This document shows positions 24,514 through 34,577 of a stretch of DNA of 64,000 bases, in pieces. A model generated the notes under the pieces. The model was not told where the DNA came from, searched no databases, and worked only from the letters and a program-made list of their open reading frames with translations. Made by a program: the position numbers and the translations under genes. The stretch is from Trifolium pratense (Eukaryota > Streptophyta > Magnoliopsida > Fabales > Fabaceae), in the NCBI RefSeq assembly GCF_020283565.1, contig NC_060060.1:13578001-13642000 (forward strand). Reading direction: 5' to 3'. Position 1 is the stretch's first letter; every line of letters starts with the position of its first letter.

Positions 24514-26854
24514 TTAGGTTGTTAGGTATATCCAAAATTGTTTCTAGCAACTTCAATAGTTGGTTTGATTTCGAAAAATAAATGAAATTCCATCCTACTT
24601 GATTTCACTGTATAGTTGTCTAATTATGTGTTGAAAATTTTCAGGTGGTGATGACAGGGTAAGTTCTGAAGAGGAACACATATGGCTATCTTTTCCTGAT
24701 AATTTTTCAACAGGAATATATTGAAGCATAAGTTACAGAAGTGAAGCAAAATTATGTGTTGTACATACAGCTGTGAATTAGGGTCCTTAACCTCTGTATA
24801 TATTATCAAAATCAAATGTATTAAGGCCTAAAACTTTTGGAAGATTCTTGTACTTGAACCGATACTTGGGAATTGCAACAATGTCTAGTATGTTTGCAAT
24901 CCTTGACATATGAACATCATTGAAATTATGAAAAGAATATGAGGCTTTGGCACTTTCTGATGAATGAATGTAACACGGTTACCAAAGTCCTTAACATTGA
25001 TAGTTTTAATACTTTGCTACCCAGTATTGCTAATTGACTATTAATGATTAGTAGTATGATATTAGCACTGTCTCATATGTCAATGTTTTCCAAAGAGCTC
25101 CTAGTGACTTGTCACTTTTTTTTTTTTTTATAATGACTTTCATCAACAAAATATGTCCCTCACTGAGTTGTAGTAAATTCTGTTCACACTCACAGTTACA
25201 TGTTGTGATGGTATAAATTGGATCTTGCACTTGATAGAGGCTACAAAGGGTTATGTTGCTTAGAAGCTTTAAGTTTTAGTTATCATCTTTAAAGTCATGT
25301 AGTAACAGAATTTGTTTTCAAGACATCATCAAATTGGTGTGATGGATCAGTTACCGTGCACACAAAGATATCTAAATAAAATAATATTTGATTTCAGGCA
25401 AAATTTCTAACTTTTTACGCCTAAAAATAGAGTATCCAAATCCACTTGACTCCAATGTTTTCTTTCAACACACGTTCATTTATCTTTCACTTGAACTTGT
25501 TCACAATCACTTTAAAAAAAAAAAAAACTCAATTTCTGATCCAAAGACCGACTAATTCAAGAGAAACTGAGACCTTGAGATATAGATGAAACACTCGACA
25601 AAAACAACTACGTACATATGATGCAAACTAGATTTCCCAACACATCAACAGCTATATGAAATTTATAAATGAAGCAAGATTAATTTTCTCATCATTTCCA
25701 TATAAAATGATTTGAGTTCCAAGTATTAGCGAGTTTCTAACCGATATTTAACAAGTAATCAATGATGATCTGGTGGACATAGTTGTAGTTGTAGATAACA
25801 TAATCAAAAGCAGCAGCCAATGGATTATTGGCTTACAACAACGGGCAATTACATTGAACAGCCAACTAATGTGAGGTTTTAAGTTCCAATACTGATAAAG
25901 ATATTCAATTCAACCGATGTGCCCGAAAACACTATTTAGTATGAACCTTAACATTATTAGTTGGGCTAGGTCTTAAGGACATATCTAAACTTTCTTTAGG
26001 TAATATATGTCATGCTAAACAGTGTCTCCGAAACAATAGTTAAAGAAACAAAAATAAAAACAAAAGCAAAAGTGTTAAGTAAAAAATATTCTTTTTTAAA
26101 GTTTCAAAGTGTTGAATGTACTATTTTCAAAATTATATTATCATTTTTATTTCCTTAACCATCGACCCGGAAACACCATTTAGCATTTCCCATAAAAGTA
26201 TCAATTGAAAATAGTAAGGTTAAATGGAGGCATACACATGACTCAAATACTCTGTCTCTCTTTTTGTTCATTCTCTTGAGTAACCCATCTCTATAAAATG
26301 GTTAAAATTGACTTGGTACCTTCTTCATAAATTTTATCAATGTCACCAGAAGTGGTTAAGTAGTGGCCAGCATTATTAGTCATAATCCAAATTTCATATT
26401 GACAAGAATCAAAGGGTAAAAAGCTGTTTATAAAATACTATCAATTTTCTTCACTTTACAAGTTGATTTAATAAAAACGAATTAGACATGTCACACAAAA
26501 TAAAACTCCTAATATAATATAAAAAATATTGACTTTTGTCACACAGCCAACAACGATATTACTCACGCACGGATCGATAATATCACAAAGTGTGAGAGTG
26601 TACATTGAAAAGTGCTAATTTCCCAAATTTAATTTGTCTTCTCTTCCCCAATTGTCACAAGAGTTTTTAGCCAACAATAACAAAAAGAACAAAAGGAGCG
26701 ATAAGAATCATGCATCAACATATTCAACAACAGAGACAGAAGAACAATCACACAATGTCTGTTCTAACTTCTAATTATTCATAATTTCAATAGACAAACA
26801 AAAAATTAAAGAAATAAAAAAGAAAATTATTTACAAATTGAAGGATGATTGATC
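24514..26854. other. Spacer, no gene seen
   Basis: BBD 3' UTR then AT-rich spacer with T and A homopolymers (25118-25131, 25513-25526). I see no conserved coding segment, tRNA or complete element. Confidence 0.5.
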
Positions 26855-27055
26855 TCAATACTTATGATGATGATCATATTTATGCCAACAAATTAACATC
26901 ATAATACATCTTCTAATAATATAAAACCTAGACTTATGTTCCTTTACCATAGTATAACATCGTGAATGAACAGATTCTCCATCATCATCACCACCACCAA
27001 AATCGCGGCTATGAATTCTTCTACGTGAACGTGATGCACATTGACCCATTTCCAA
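26855..27055 (-). CDS. DVL: DVL/ROTUNDIFOLIA-like small peptide
   Basis: A 66-residue single-exon peptide with a variable N terminus (Arg/Ser-rich, then GGGDDDGES) and the conserved C-terminal DVL/RTFL block: MVKEHKSRFYIIRRCIMMLI followed by CWHKY. Members are plant-specific, associate with the plasma membrane and alter organ shape and cell proliferation when over-expressed. The start at 27055 (MEMGQCAS) is the longest; the second Met two codons on (MGQCAS) would create an N-myristoylation-like MGxC start, which is an inference only. The histidine-rich end (YDHHHKY) is after the conserved block. No intron or partner gene is near. Such genes are easily missed because of their size. Confidence 0.88.
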   Translation of the reverse strand: MEMGQCASRSRRRIHSRDFGGGDDDGESVHSRCYTMVKEHKSRFYIIRRCIMMLICWHKYDHHHKY

Positions 27056-28730
27056 AATGAAATTAAACTATATTTGAATCAAATCAAATAAACAAAAAAG
27101 CTTGATAGCTATGTTTAATTTCTTGAACTCTTCTACGTAATTGCTTTGATCTTCTTAAGCTTCTATCACTTAATTTGATGATACGTGTATCAAATTTTTT
27201 GGGACTATATTATAGTGATTTAATATACGCGTCCAATGCTGATACGTTATTTATTTATATGGAAAATGCGTGTGAATCTTATGTGTCCTAAGTTTTTTTT
27301 ATTTACGGTAAACGTGTCCTAGTTGTGTTCCGTAAAATCAATCTTTTTTTTCTTCTTGATTAAGGGTTCGGATGTGGCGGAAAAAAAATAGGTCCACGGT
27401 TAAATGAGGGAAAAATTAAAAGGCTAAGCTCTTTTTTTTTATTAAATTTTTTAGGGTGAGCGGAATTTATCTCAGTCGGATTTTGTGATTCATTTTTTTT
27501 TTTTTTTACGAATAATTTTAGGATTCGATGAGCGTCCATCTAAAGACACTAGTTAAATTTGAACTCATAATTTTCCAGATTTAAAATCTATCTTTTTATC
27601 AAGAGATCAAAATATTGAAGTGTCATTTTATGTATTAAAATATAATAACACATTATTATTAAAAAAAATTAATAAACAAATATTCTCTTATTTATTAAAA
27701 CATTTTAGTATTATTTTTTTATTCAATAAATTAAAAACTAAACATATATGAAAATTAAGGTATTTGAATCCTATTTTACTCCAAACTTATTCTAGTTTTT
27801 CGTCTATGCTTTGAATATTGGGTTGGTGGTTTAATGCTAATCGATCACAATATATGCATTGTGTACCAAACCAACCAATTAGGGGTGACAACAAGCTAAT
27901 GCAGGTTAGGGATAGATGACTTATAAGCTATAGGGTGGGGTCTTGCACAATTGTAACAGTACATCACAGCCTTTATATATCCGTTCAAACTATTTGGTAG
28001 TTCTAACATATTATTTTGTCAAAAAAAAAAACTAATTAAGTAAAGTATTGTTCCTAAAAATCTAATTTAATAATTATAGATGAGTGTTGGATACATTTTC
28101 TCGGACCGATCCATGGTTTGGTGAGATTCCCTCGAGTATGGTAGCCGAGCATGCATTTTTTTTTAAAAATAAACAAAGTTAATAATTAGTTGTTAGGATT
28201 AATATTTTTCACCTTTCCTGTGGCAAATTGTTAGTATGTTAATAATTGTTATGTTAGTTGTTGTTCGAAAAAAAAAAATGTTATGTTAGATTTTTTACCT
28301 CTTCTTGTTAGAACTTCAACCTTGAACTTTCAACTTCTTAACTCTTAGCCCATGATGCACAACTAATTGAATACTAGAAAAAGAGAGCAATGTTATGAAC
28401 TTATGATGGCATATGAGAGAACAACCACCAAGAGGAAAAATCCATGTTCTTTAAATGAAAACTAATTCTTATTATTATTTTTAAATTTTTACTCTATTTA
28501 AAATTTGAAAAGTAATATGATGATGTGTCAAAATTGTGAATTTTAATTAATTGTTGTGTAAACTTTTTTTACGCCATCTGTTTACCATCTTTAAACTTAA
28601 AAATATTTAATATCAATTTTATGTTTTAGAAATCAAATGCGACACACAAAATTATGCACTTGCGGGTAGATTCATTTTGGAAAATAATTATTAAGTCTTA
28701 AATATGTTTAAAATGAACCCTTTATCATCA
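27056..28730. other. AT-rich spacer
   Basis: Upstream side of the DVL gene (its promoter would lie at 27056-27400 on the minus strand) and AT-rich spacer up to the tRNA. No further gene supported. Confidence 0.5.
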
Positions 28731-28814
28731 GTCAGGATGGCCGAGTGGTCTAAGGCGCCAGACTCAAGTTCTGGTCTTCGAGAGAGGGCGTGGGTTCAAA
28801 TCCCACTTCTGACA
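28731..28814 (+). tRNA. trnL-CAA: tRNA-Leu (CAA anticodon)
   Basis: An 84-nt intronless class II tRNA. The acceptor stem GTCAGGA pairs with TTCTGAC (one G-T pair), with discriminator A at 28814. The anticodon stem-loop is CCAGA-CTCAAGT-TCTGG, giving CAA for the UUG codon. There is an extended variable arm (TCTTCGAGAGA region) and a T arm with GTGGGTTCAAATCCCAC, which is also the B box. The A box is TGGCCGAGTGG. CCA is not encoded, as expected for a nuclear gene, and the downstream TTTTATTTATTTTTT can stop RNA polymerase III. Confidence 0.98.
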
Positions 28815-30411
28815 ATTTTATTTATTTTTTTTGTTAGTTTTTCAAAGGTCCTCTATGGCTCTATGGTTATATTCAACTATAGACTATGGTATCGATTAAT
28901 TAAGGGTCCCGTTCCTAATTAAGCATTATTCATTCTCGCTTATCCTCCTACAAACAAAGCGAGGTACCTCATCAATAACCTTATTTTACTTCATCTCATT
29001 GTATAAGCTCTACAATTAAACCACCTGTACTCAAAGCAAACAAATTTAAGATCCAAATTTATTTATTTTGTGACCATGCATAATATGAGTACAAAGTATC
29101 ACATGCGCTATTTGTGGAGGGGGAAATGTCCATAACTTAAGATTAACGTCAGACTGATTTCTAGTATATCATTGAGTCATTGAGACTAATTCATTGTTAG
29201 TACAAATCTTGAGTTTTTTTTGTTTTTTTTGGTATAACAAATCTTGAGTACGTATTTACTCAAAGAAAATATAAATAGAGAATCCTTGGCCATAATAAAT
29301 AAGCAAGTAGAGAGAAACCAATGGGTTTTGACAGTTGAAAAGCAGTCTCACCTCTGGAGTATTAATGTTGTGGTCTGTCAATTCCAGAAAGAGATTCCCT
29401 CATTTAATATTTTCCGCTCTTTCTGCTTTCTCTGTTAACACAACAACAACCACTTGAGTTTAGTAGTATCACCATCATCACCACCAAAACAATCTCAAAC
29501 CAAAACTGCCCTTAATATTCAGTCACTAATACCCCCACACAAAGGGTTAAATTTGACTTTTTAAACATGCATTTCATGCAACATTAAAACTCAAAGTGTA
29601 AAAGGCATGGCGTTATGGGTTAAAATAAGGTAAAAAAAAATAAAACAGCATGGAGCGAATACTATGGATTTTAATGCTCTGTCCCTTCCTTATACTTTGG
29701 TAGTCGAGTGTTTTTAATGCTATTTACACTCCCCCTCTCTTTTTAAACTCAAGAAAAAACAATGACATTCATTCTCATCACACTCACACACAAACACAAC
29801 CTTTTACACAACAAATATACTATTCACACCCCCTTTTTAGTTATAAAATACTTCTGTTGTTTTGAGCAAACAAACTCAACAAAGGAATTAAGGAGGTGTA
29901 TTGTATGAATTAGCTATTGTGATATTGGCTTGGTTCACTCAGAAAAAAGTACCAACAAAAATGAACACTTTTTTTAGTGTGAAGATTTTGATTGAGCCGT
30001 GCCAATATTTCAATGCTATTTCATGTTTTGTTCATAGGTTTTTATAGTGATGAAGAGAAAATATCATAGCAAAGGTAAGTTTTTTTGGCTTTATTTTGTT
30101 TCTTCCATATGAAAAACTCAAATGAAGTTACACTATTCGACTGTACATTGAAAGGGTTATGTTTTGGATATATGTGTTATTAATTATATAATAAAAAAAA
30201 TATAAATTTTCTTTCATATAAAAAAGTTCAATATTTTGCTCCTTATTTTTTGAGTTTATTAAAAAAAAATTGGATTCCCACAATGTTAAAGGAGATTAAA
30301 TATAAATTTTTGTATTTAATAATACAAAAAAGATAGTGTGAAAGAAGGGCAAGCCTATGTGTTGTTTCAAGTCATCTAGTGGATCTTAGAAATGGGTATG
30401 TATAGACAATG
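28815..30411. other. Spacer, no gene seen
   Basis: AT-rich spacer with several A/T homopolymers. A CA-rich stretch with ACACTCACACACAAACAC lies at 29780-29800. No conserved coding segment was recognised. Confidence 0.5.
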
Positions 30412-30979
30412 TTATTTTTGAGTTTGATGCAAAAATGGTGGTTCATAATTTTTATAATCCTTCTTATAATTTCTTGCTTTTTAGTTTTATTATTAAAGAT
30501 TGTATCAGTAAACTTATAAATCTTTATGTTCAAATTCGTTGGTTGGATTATTTAGGAGGCAAGTTACTCTAGTTGTTCGTGAATAATGAATTAGCAAGGG
30601 CAGCTATATATGTACTACTCCCTCCGGTCCTTTTTATAAGGAACAATTTGAAAAAAAAAATTGGTCCTTTTTATAAGAAACAATCATTAAATTTATTCTT
30701 ACAATTTCATTTCTACCCTTATTAAATTGTGTCCATTCCAAAGTTATGCATTAATTAGAGTGACATATTCCCTAAGAATAAATTAATACACCAAAGTTAG
30801 TTTTGGAATAGATTGTAAAATTTTAGAATTTTTATTAAGAAAGATAAGGTTTCTTGGTATGTGTGTTTTTACCAAATTGTTCCTTATAATAAAGACCGGA
30901 GGGAGTATATGGCTAATTATCAAGTATTAGAGTTGATGTCAAATTGTATTATTGATTGTATTAGTAATGATATGAGATA
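30412..30979 (+). pseudogene. LINE RNase H (RVT_3) relic 1, split by a Stowaway
   Basis: The frame reads IFEFDAKMVVHNF, later FSFIIKDCISKL and NELARAA, the order of the C-terminal RNase H domain carried by plant non-LTR elements. A Stowaway MITE (30618-30905) interrupts it. Downstream of the MITE the same fold's tail resumes (MANYQVLELMSN, then CIIDCISNDMR and a stop). Frame slips are present, so it is dead. Only the last third of the domain is recognisable. Confidence 0.65.
30618..30905. mobile_element. Stowaway-type MITE
   Basis: Terminal inverted repeats CTCCCTCCGGTCCT and AGACCGGAGGGAG extend for about 33 bp through TTATAAGGAACAATTTG. They are flanked by the dinucleotide TA (30616-30617 and 30906-30907), as in Tc1/mariner Stowaway elements. 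Length 288 bp, non-coding. Confidence 0.92.
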
Positions 30980-31269
30980 AGTTTGTTTTTTTCAAAGAAA
31001 AAAATTGAATGCACAATCTTCAATAGACCTCTGTATTCAATAGAAGAAAAAAAGAAGGAAAATGATGAAGAAAATGAAAATAAAATTATGTCGGTGGTTT
31101 ACAATTAGATAGAATAGACCTAGAAGTTCTAATGGTTCCATTTTTGATAAAAGAGTAAAATGGTTGTTGTAAGTGTAACGTCGACGCGAGATTTCACAAT
31201 AAAGTTGGGAAAACAAGCGCAGGTTGGTGCGTTACAGATAATATGGGGCGATTTGTAATAGCGTGAAGC

Positions 31270-32396
31270 CAGGGGCGGACCCAGCCACAAATTTCTAGTG
31301 GGGCTAAAAAAATTTAGACATTACAATTTTTTTCATCTTGATAATAATTCAGTTAAACAACAAACAACATGTGAAATTACTACTAATACAATATGTATAT
31401 CCAAAAAAAGAACAACAAACCAACGAATCAGAAACTATTTATTCAAAAAAAGAAACCAATAAACTATATCTAAAAACCACAAAATTTCTATTCGGAAAAA
31501 AAAGAAAAAATTATAATTTATTGAATATATGTTAAATCATGCATATCACTTGTTTAACTCAATCAACTTATAACTTATTAATTTTTATTCCAATTTTACC
31601 CGTATTATCTTACTTGAAAAAATTAAATATATTAAACATTTTTTTATGTCATATTATATTTATATGCTAGTTCAATTGTTAATTTTATCCGATCCTATAA
31701 ATTCAATTAGTTGTCCACTATTTTTTGACAAAAAACTCAAAGTTGATTTTTATAAAATTAAAGGCTTAATTACATATTTGGTCCCTATGTTTATTTTAGG
31801 TTTTAATTTGGTCCCCTATCTTTAAAAAGTTTCAATTTGGTCCTTTTCGTCAAATTTTTGTTTAAATCGTCGACATATCTAATGAATTTGCGTACATGAA
31901 CCACTTAGGAGAGTACTATGTGAAATTTTAGAAGAAATTAACTCAAAATTTAACAAAAAATTCGAAAAAATTAACTCAAAATTTAACGAAAAGGACCAAC
32001 TTATGTTGAGATCAATAACATAAGGGACCAACTTGAAACTTTTTAAACATAAGAGACCAAATTGAAACCTAAAATAAACATAAGGGACTAAATATGCAAT
32101 TAAGCCAAAATTAAACTATATAACTTAAAATAATACTTCATGTATAACCAAAAACTTGAAATCATCAACAATAGACTATGAACTAATATTTGCACTAAAA
32201 ATTAAACTAATATGTATACGAGATACTTACAGTTATCAATAATAAACTCTAAACTAATATTTACATTAATATTTGTACGAATATGTATACAAAATGACTT
32301 AAAATTATTTATAAAATTTTTATTTTTTATTTTTAGAAAAATTTGGGCTGGGCTGGTGTGGCTAGCCACACCAAGCCTTGAACAGGTCCGCCCCTG
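31270..32396. mobile_element. Non-autonomous hAT element
   Basis: Terminal inverted repeats CAGGGGCGGACC and GGTCCGCCCCTG are flanked by a perfect 8-bp TSD, CGTGAAGC (31262-31269, 32397-32404), the hAT size. The 1127-bp element has no transposase and contains a second element (31763-32106). Excising it in mind restores the RNase H reading frame of the surrounding relic. Confidence 0.92.
31763..32106. mobile_element. MULE-like MITE nested in the hAT element
   Basis: Long terminal inverted repeats start GGCTTAATTACATATTTGGT and, at the right, end with the complement (GCAATTAAGCC). A perfect 9-bp TSD, AAAATTAAA, flanks it (31754-31762, 32107-32115). 344 bp, non-coding, AT-rich centre. Confidence 0.9.
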
Positions 32397-32754
32397 CGTG
32401 AAGCTCTTGGATTAATGGTAGATGCTCTATAATTGAAGGTGAAGTCATTGCAATTCTTGAAGCCATGAAAGAGCTACAACAAAGAGGCTATACAAATGTG
32501 ATATTTGAGACAAATTCCCAAATCGTAGAAAATTCTATTCATCATATGCATTTCGGTGTGTCGGAATTTAGCTCTATTGTTTGTAAAATTCATCGCATGT
32601 TGTCATTACGTAACGACTTTGAGGTGAGGTCTATAAAGCGACAAATATGATTGCTCATACGCTTGCTAGAACGGCCGTTTCTTGGACTAGTCGCTATATA
32701 TTTGAGTTAACACCAATTTGTATTGAACAATTGCTTTATAATGAAATGCTATGA

Positions 32755-33391
32755 TTTTATGTTTGTAAAAAAAAAATGGTTGTTATGAAAAAAATTAATG
32801 AAGTCTTTGATAGACCACATTCAATGTTGTTCCACCTTAGACATTTGAGGTTAAATGTGAACGAAAGAGACCAAATTAACTGAAGGAGATATAACAACAA
32901 TTAATTAAAGAACTAAAATGAAACCAACAAAAAGCCACTAGATTTGATAAAGTGATGAGAAATTTTGGTAGTATGTTAAAAGTTGTAGGTTTAATCTTCA
33001 ACTTCATTGTAAACCAAAAAAATAAAATAAACTAACAAAAGAGTTAAGGGAAAAGTTGTATTGAATGAATACCTTATTTTTAATAATAAAGAAGTATCAT
33101 TGAGATTAAGTCCCTCTTTCCAACAATTTAATTTTTTTGAGTAACCATAAAAAAATATAGTTTTTATGAAAAATTGTTAGAAATGAAATTCAAACATGAA
33201 TAAACTATCAAAATGATCTTCCAACTCACTCTAAAACGGGTCTTCGATTTTTTCGATATTTTAGATCAGTCTTTATATCTGTCAAACGTTTATCAATTTT
33301 TTTTTTGGTACATGAAGAGGGAAATGTCAAGTAGCACATGAGCAATGACATCAAATTGATAAACATTACGCAGAAACAAAGACTAATTTTA
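32755..33391. other. Spacer
   Basis: AT-rich spacer after the LINE relic; no gene or complete element recognised. Confidence 0.5.
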
Positions 33392-33531
33392 ACCGATCGT
33401 TAGTTGGTTCAATGATGATTGACACTAAACTTGATAAGGAGGATCATGGTTGGATTTCCCGCAACTGTGATCGGGAAGGGCTGTAACCACTTGATGTTAA
33501 AACTGACCTCTGAATCAGATTAAACCGATGG
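33392..33531 (+). mobile_element. SINE (family A), copy 3, most complete
   Basis: Reads ACCGATCGTTAGTTGGTTCA (A box), ACTTGATAAGGAGGATCATG, B-box-like GTTGGATTTCC, GGGCTGTAACCACTTGATGT and closing CTGAATCAGATTAAACCGAT. It ends next to an (ATA)n tract, a plausible SINE tail. Confidence 0.8.
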
Positions 33532-33570
33532 TAAAATAATAATAATAATAAAGAAAAGACTAATCTTAAA

Positions 33571-34565
33571 TGAAATTCTGGCACACTAGTAACACGATGT
33601 TGAACACGATGCTCCAACACTGTATGTTTGATCCGATGATCCAACACTGTGTTCAACACTGAACTAGACGAACAATAAGGAAATATAAAATGCACGAAAC
33701 AGAATAACACAGTTATTTGTTAACCCAGTTCAGCATAACAGCCTACTCTGGGGGATACCAATCCAGGAGTGAATCCACTATGATAGTATTAGTTTGAAGC
33801 CCTCAATAAACGCCCCGTTTATGACTTCTCACCTAATCACCACCCGTGCTATATTCTACCTAAGTCACACCTAGGTATGAGAACCTCCGCTCACCTCCTC
33901 TTGATCACAGCCACTGTGATCGTACACTTCTAGATTCAACAGGTGAAGACACACTTCATAAAACACTTACCAATTCCTTACTTAAAAGCTTTGGAATTGT
34001 ATACACACACTATCTCCTTGCTTAGAAGCTCCAGAGATATTACAACACAATAAAACAATTCTCAGACTTGCATCAAGGAGATACAAGCACAAGAAAAATA
34101 GTACACACTAAAACCTAAACACACGCTTTGTGAAATTCAATAACGGCTTCAGTGATTTCCACAAGGGTTCAGTCACCCTATTAATAACCTGAGCAACTAG
34201 CATGGGCTAGGTCTTGAATTGGGCTTCAAACTTGTATCAGGTCCGAAAGTTCCTTCAAGGAATATTCTTCGAGCAAATGTTTTGTTTCCATAAATAAGAG
34301 ATTCTTTCTGAAACAAAACTAGGTTATGGCCGCCTTCTGGAGCATTAGGAAAGGCGCTGCTTGCCATACAAGTAAAATCACGTGGATTCCTTTTATAGAG
34401 TAAGGCGCGAGATTTAATGATAACAGGCCCGGCCCACTGGATGTGGTATCCAATGTTGAAGCATTCTGCGCAACATCTTGCTTGAACTTGATGGTGAAGC
34501 ATTCTGCTCCACATCTGGCTTGAATATTTGTTTTAGCAAAATGCGGCCAACTTGAAACACCAACA
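33571..34565 (-). mobile_element. Solo LTR (copia-like), 995 bp
   Basis: Read on the minus strand it starts TGTTGGTGTTTCAAG and ends CCAGAATTTCA, the TG...CA form. It is flanked by a 5-bp TSD, TTAAA (33566-33570, 34566-34570). No internal coding region, PBS or second LTR is attached, so it is a solo LTR left by recombination. An open frame on its minus strand (34197-34514) has no recognisable domain and is not called a gene. Confidence 0.75.
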
Positions 34566-34577
34566 TTAAATATTAAA

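Larger units (their letters stand above)
31171..32754 (+). pseudogene. LINE RNase H (RVT_3) relic 2, split by an hAT element
   Basis: Left part (31171-31269) reads CNVDARFHNKVGKTSAGWCV and then TDNMGRFVIA. After the hAT insertion the frame continues SWINGRCSIIEGEVIAILEA, MKELQQRGYTNVIFET and ATNMIAHTLARTAVSWTSRY, ending at a TGA at 32752-32754. This is the catalytic RNase H core order (D...E...D) of plant L1 elements. There is an in-frame TGA before the insertion and a frameshift near 32640. An A tract (32767-32776) just after the stop fits a LINE tail. Confidence 0.85.

Noticed and set aside
34197..34514. 105-codon open frame on the minus strand
   Set aside because: Contained in the solo LTR 33571-34565; no similarity to a known family and a repeat origin is clear.
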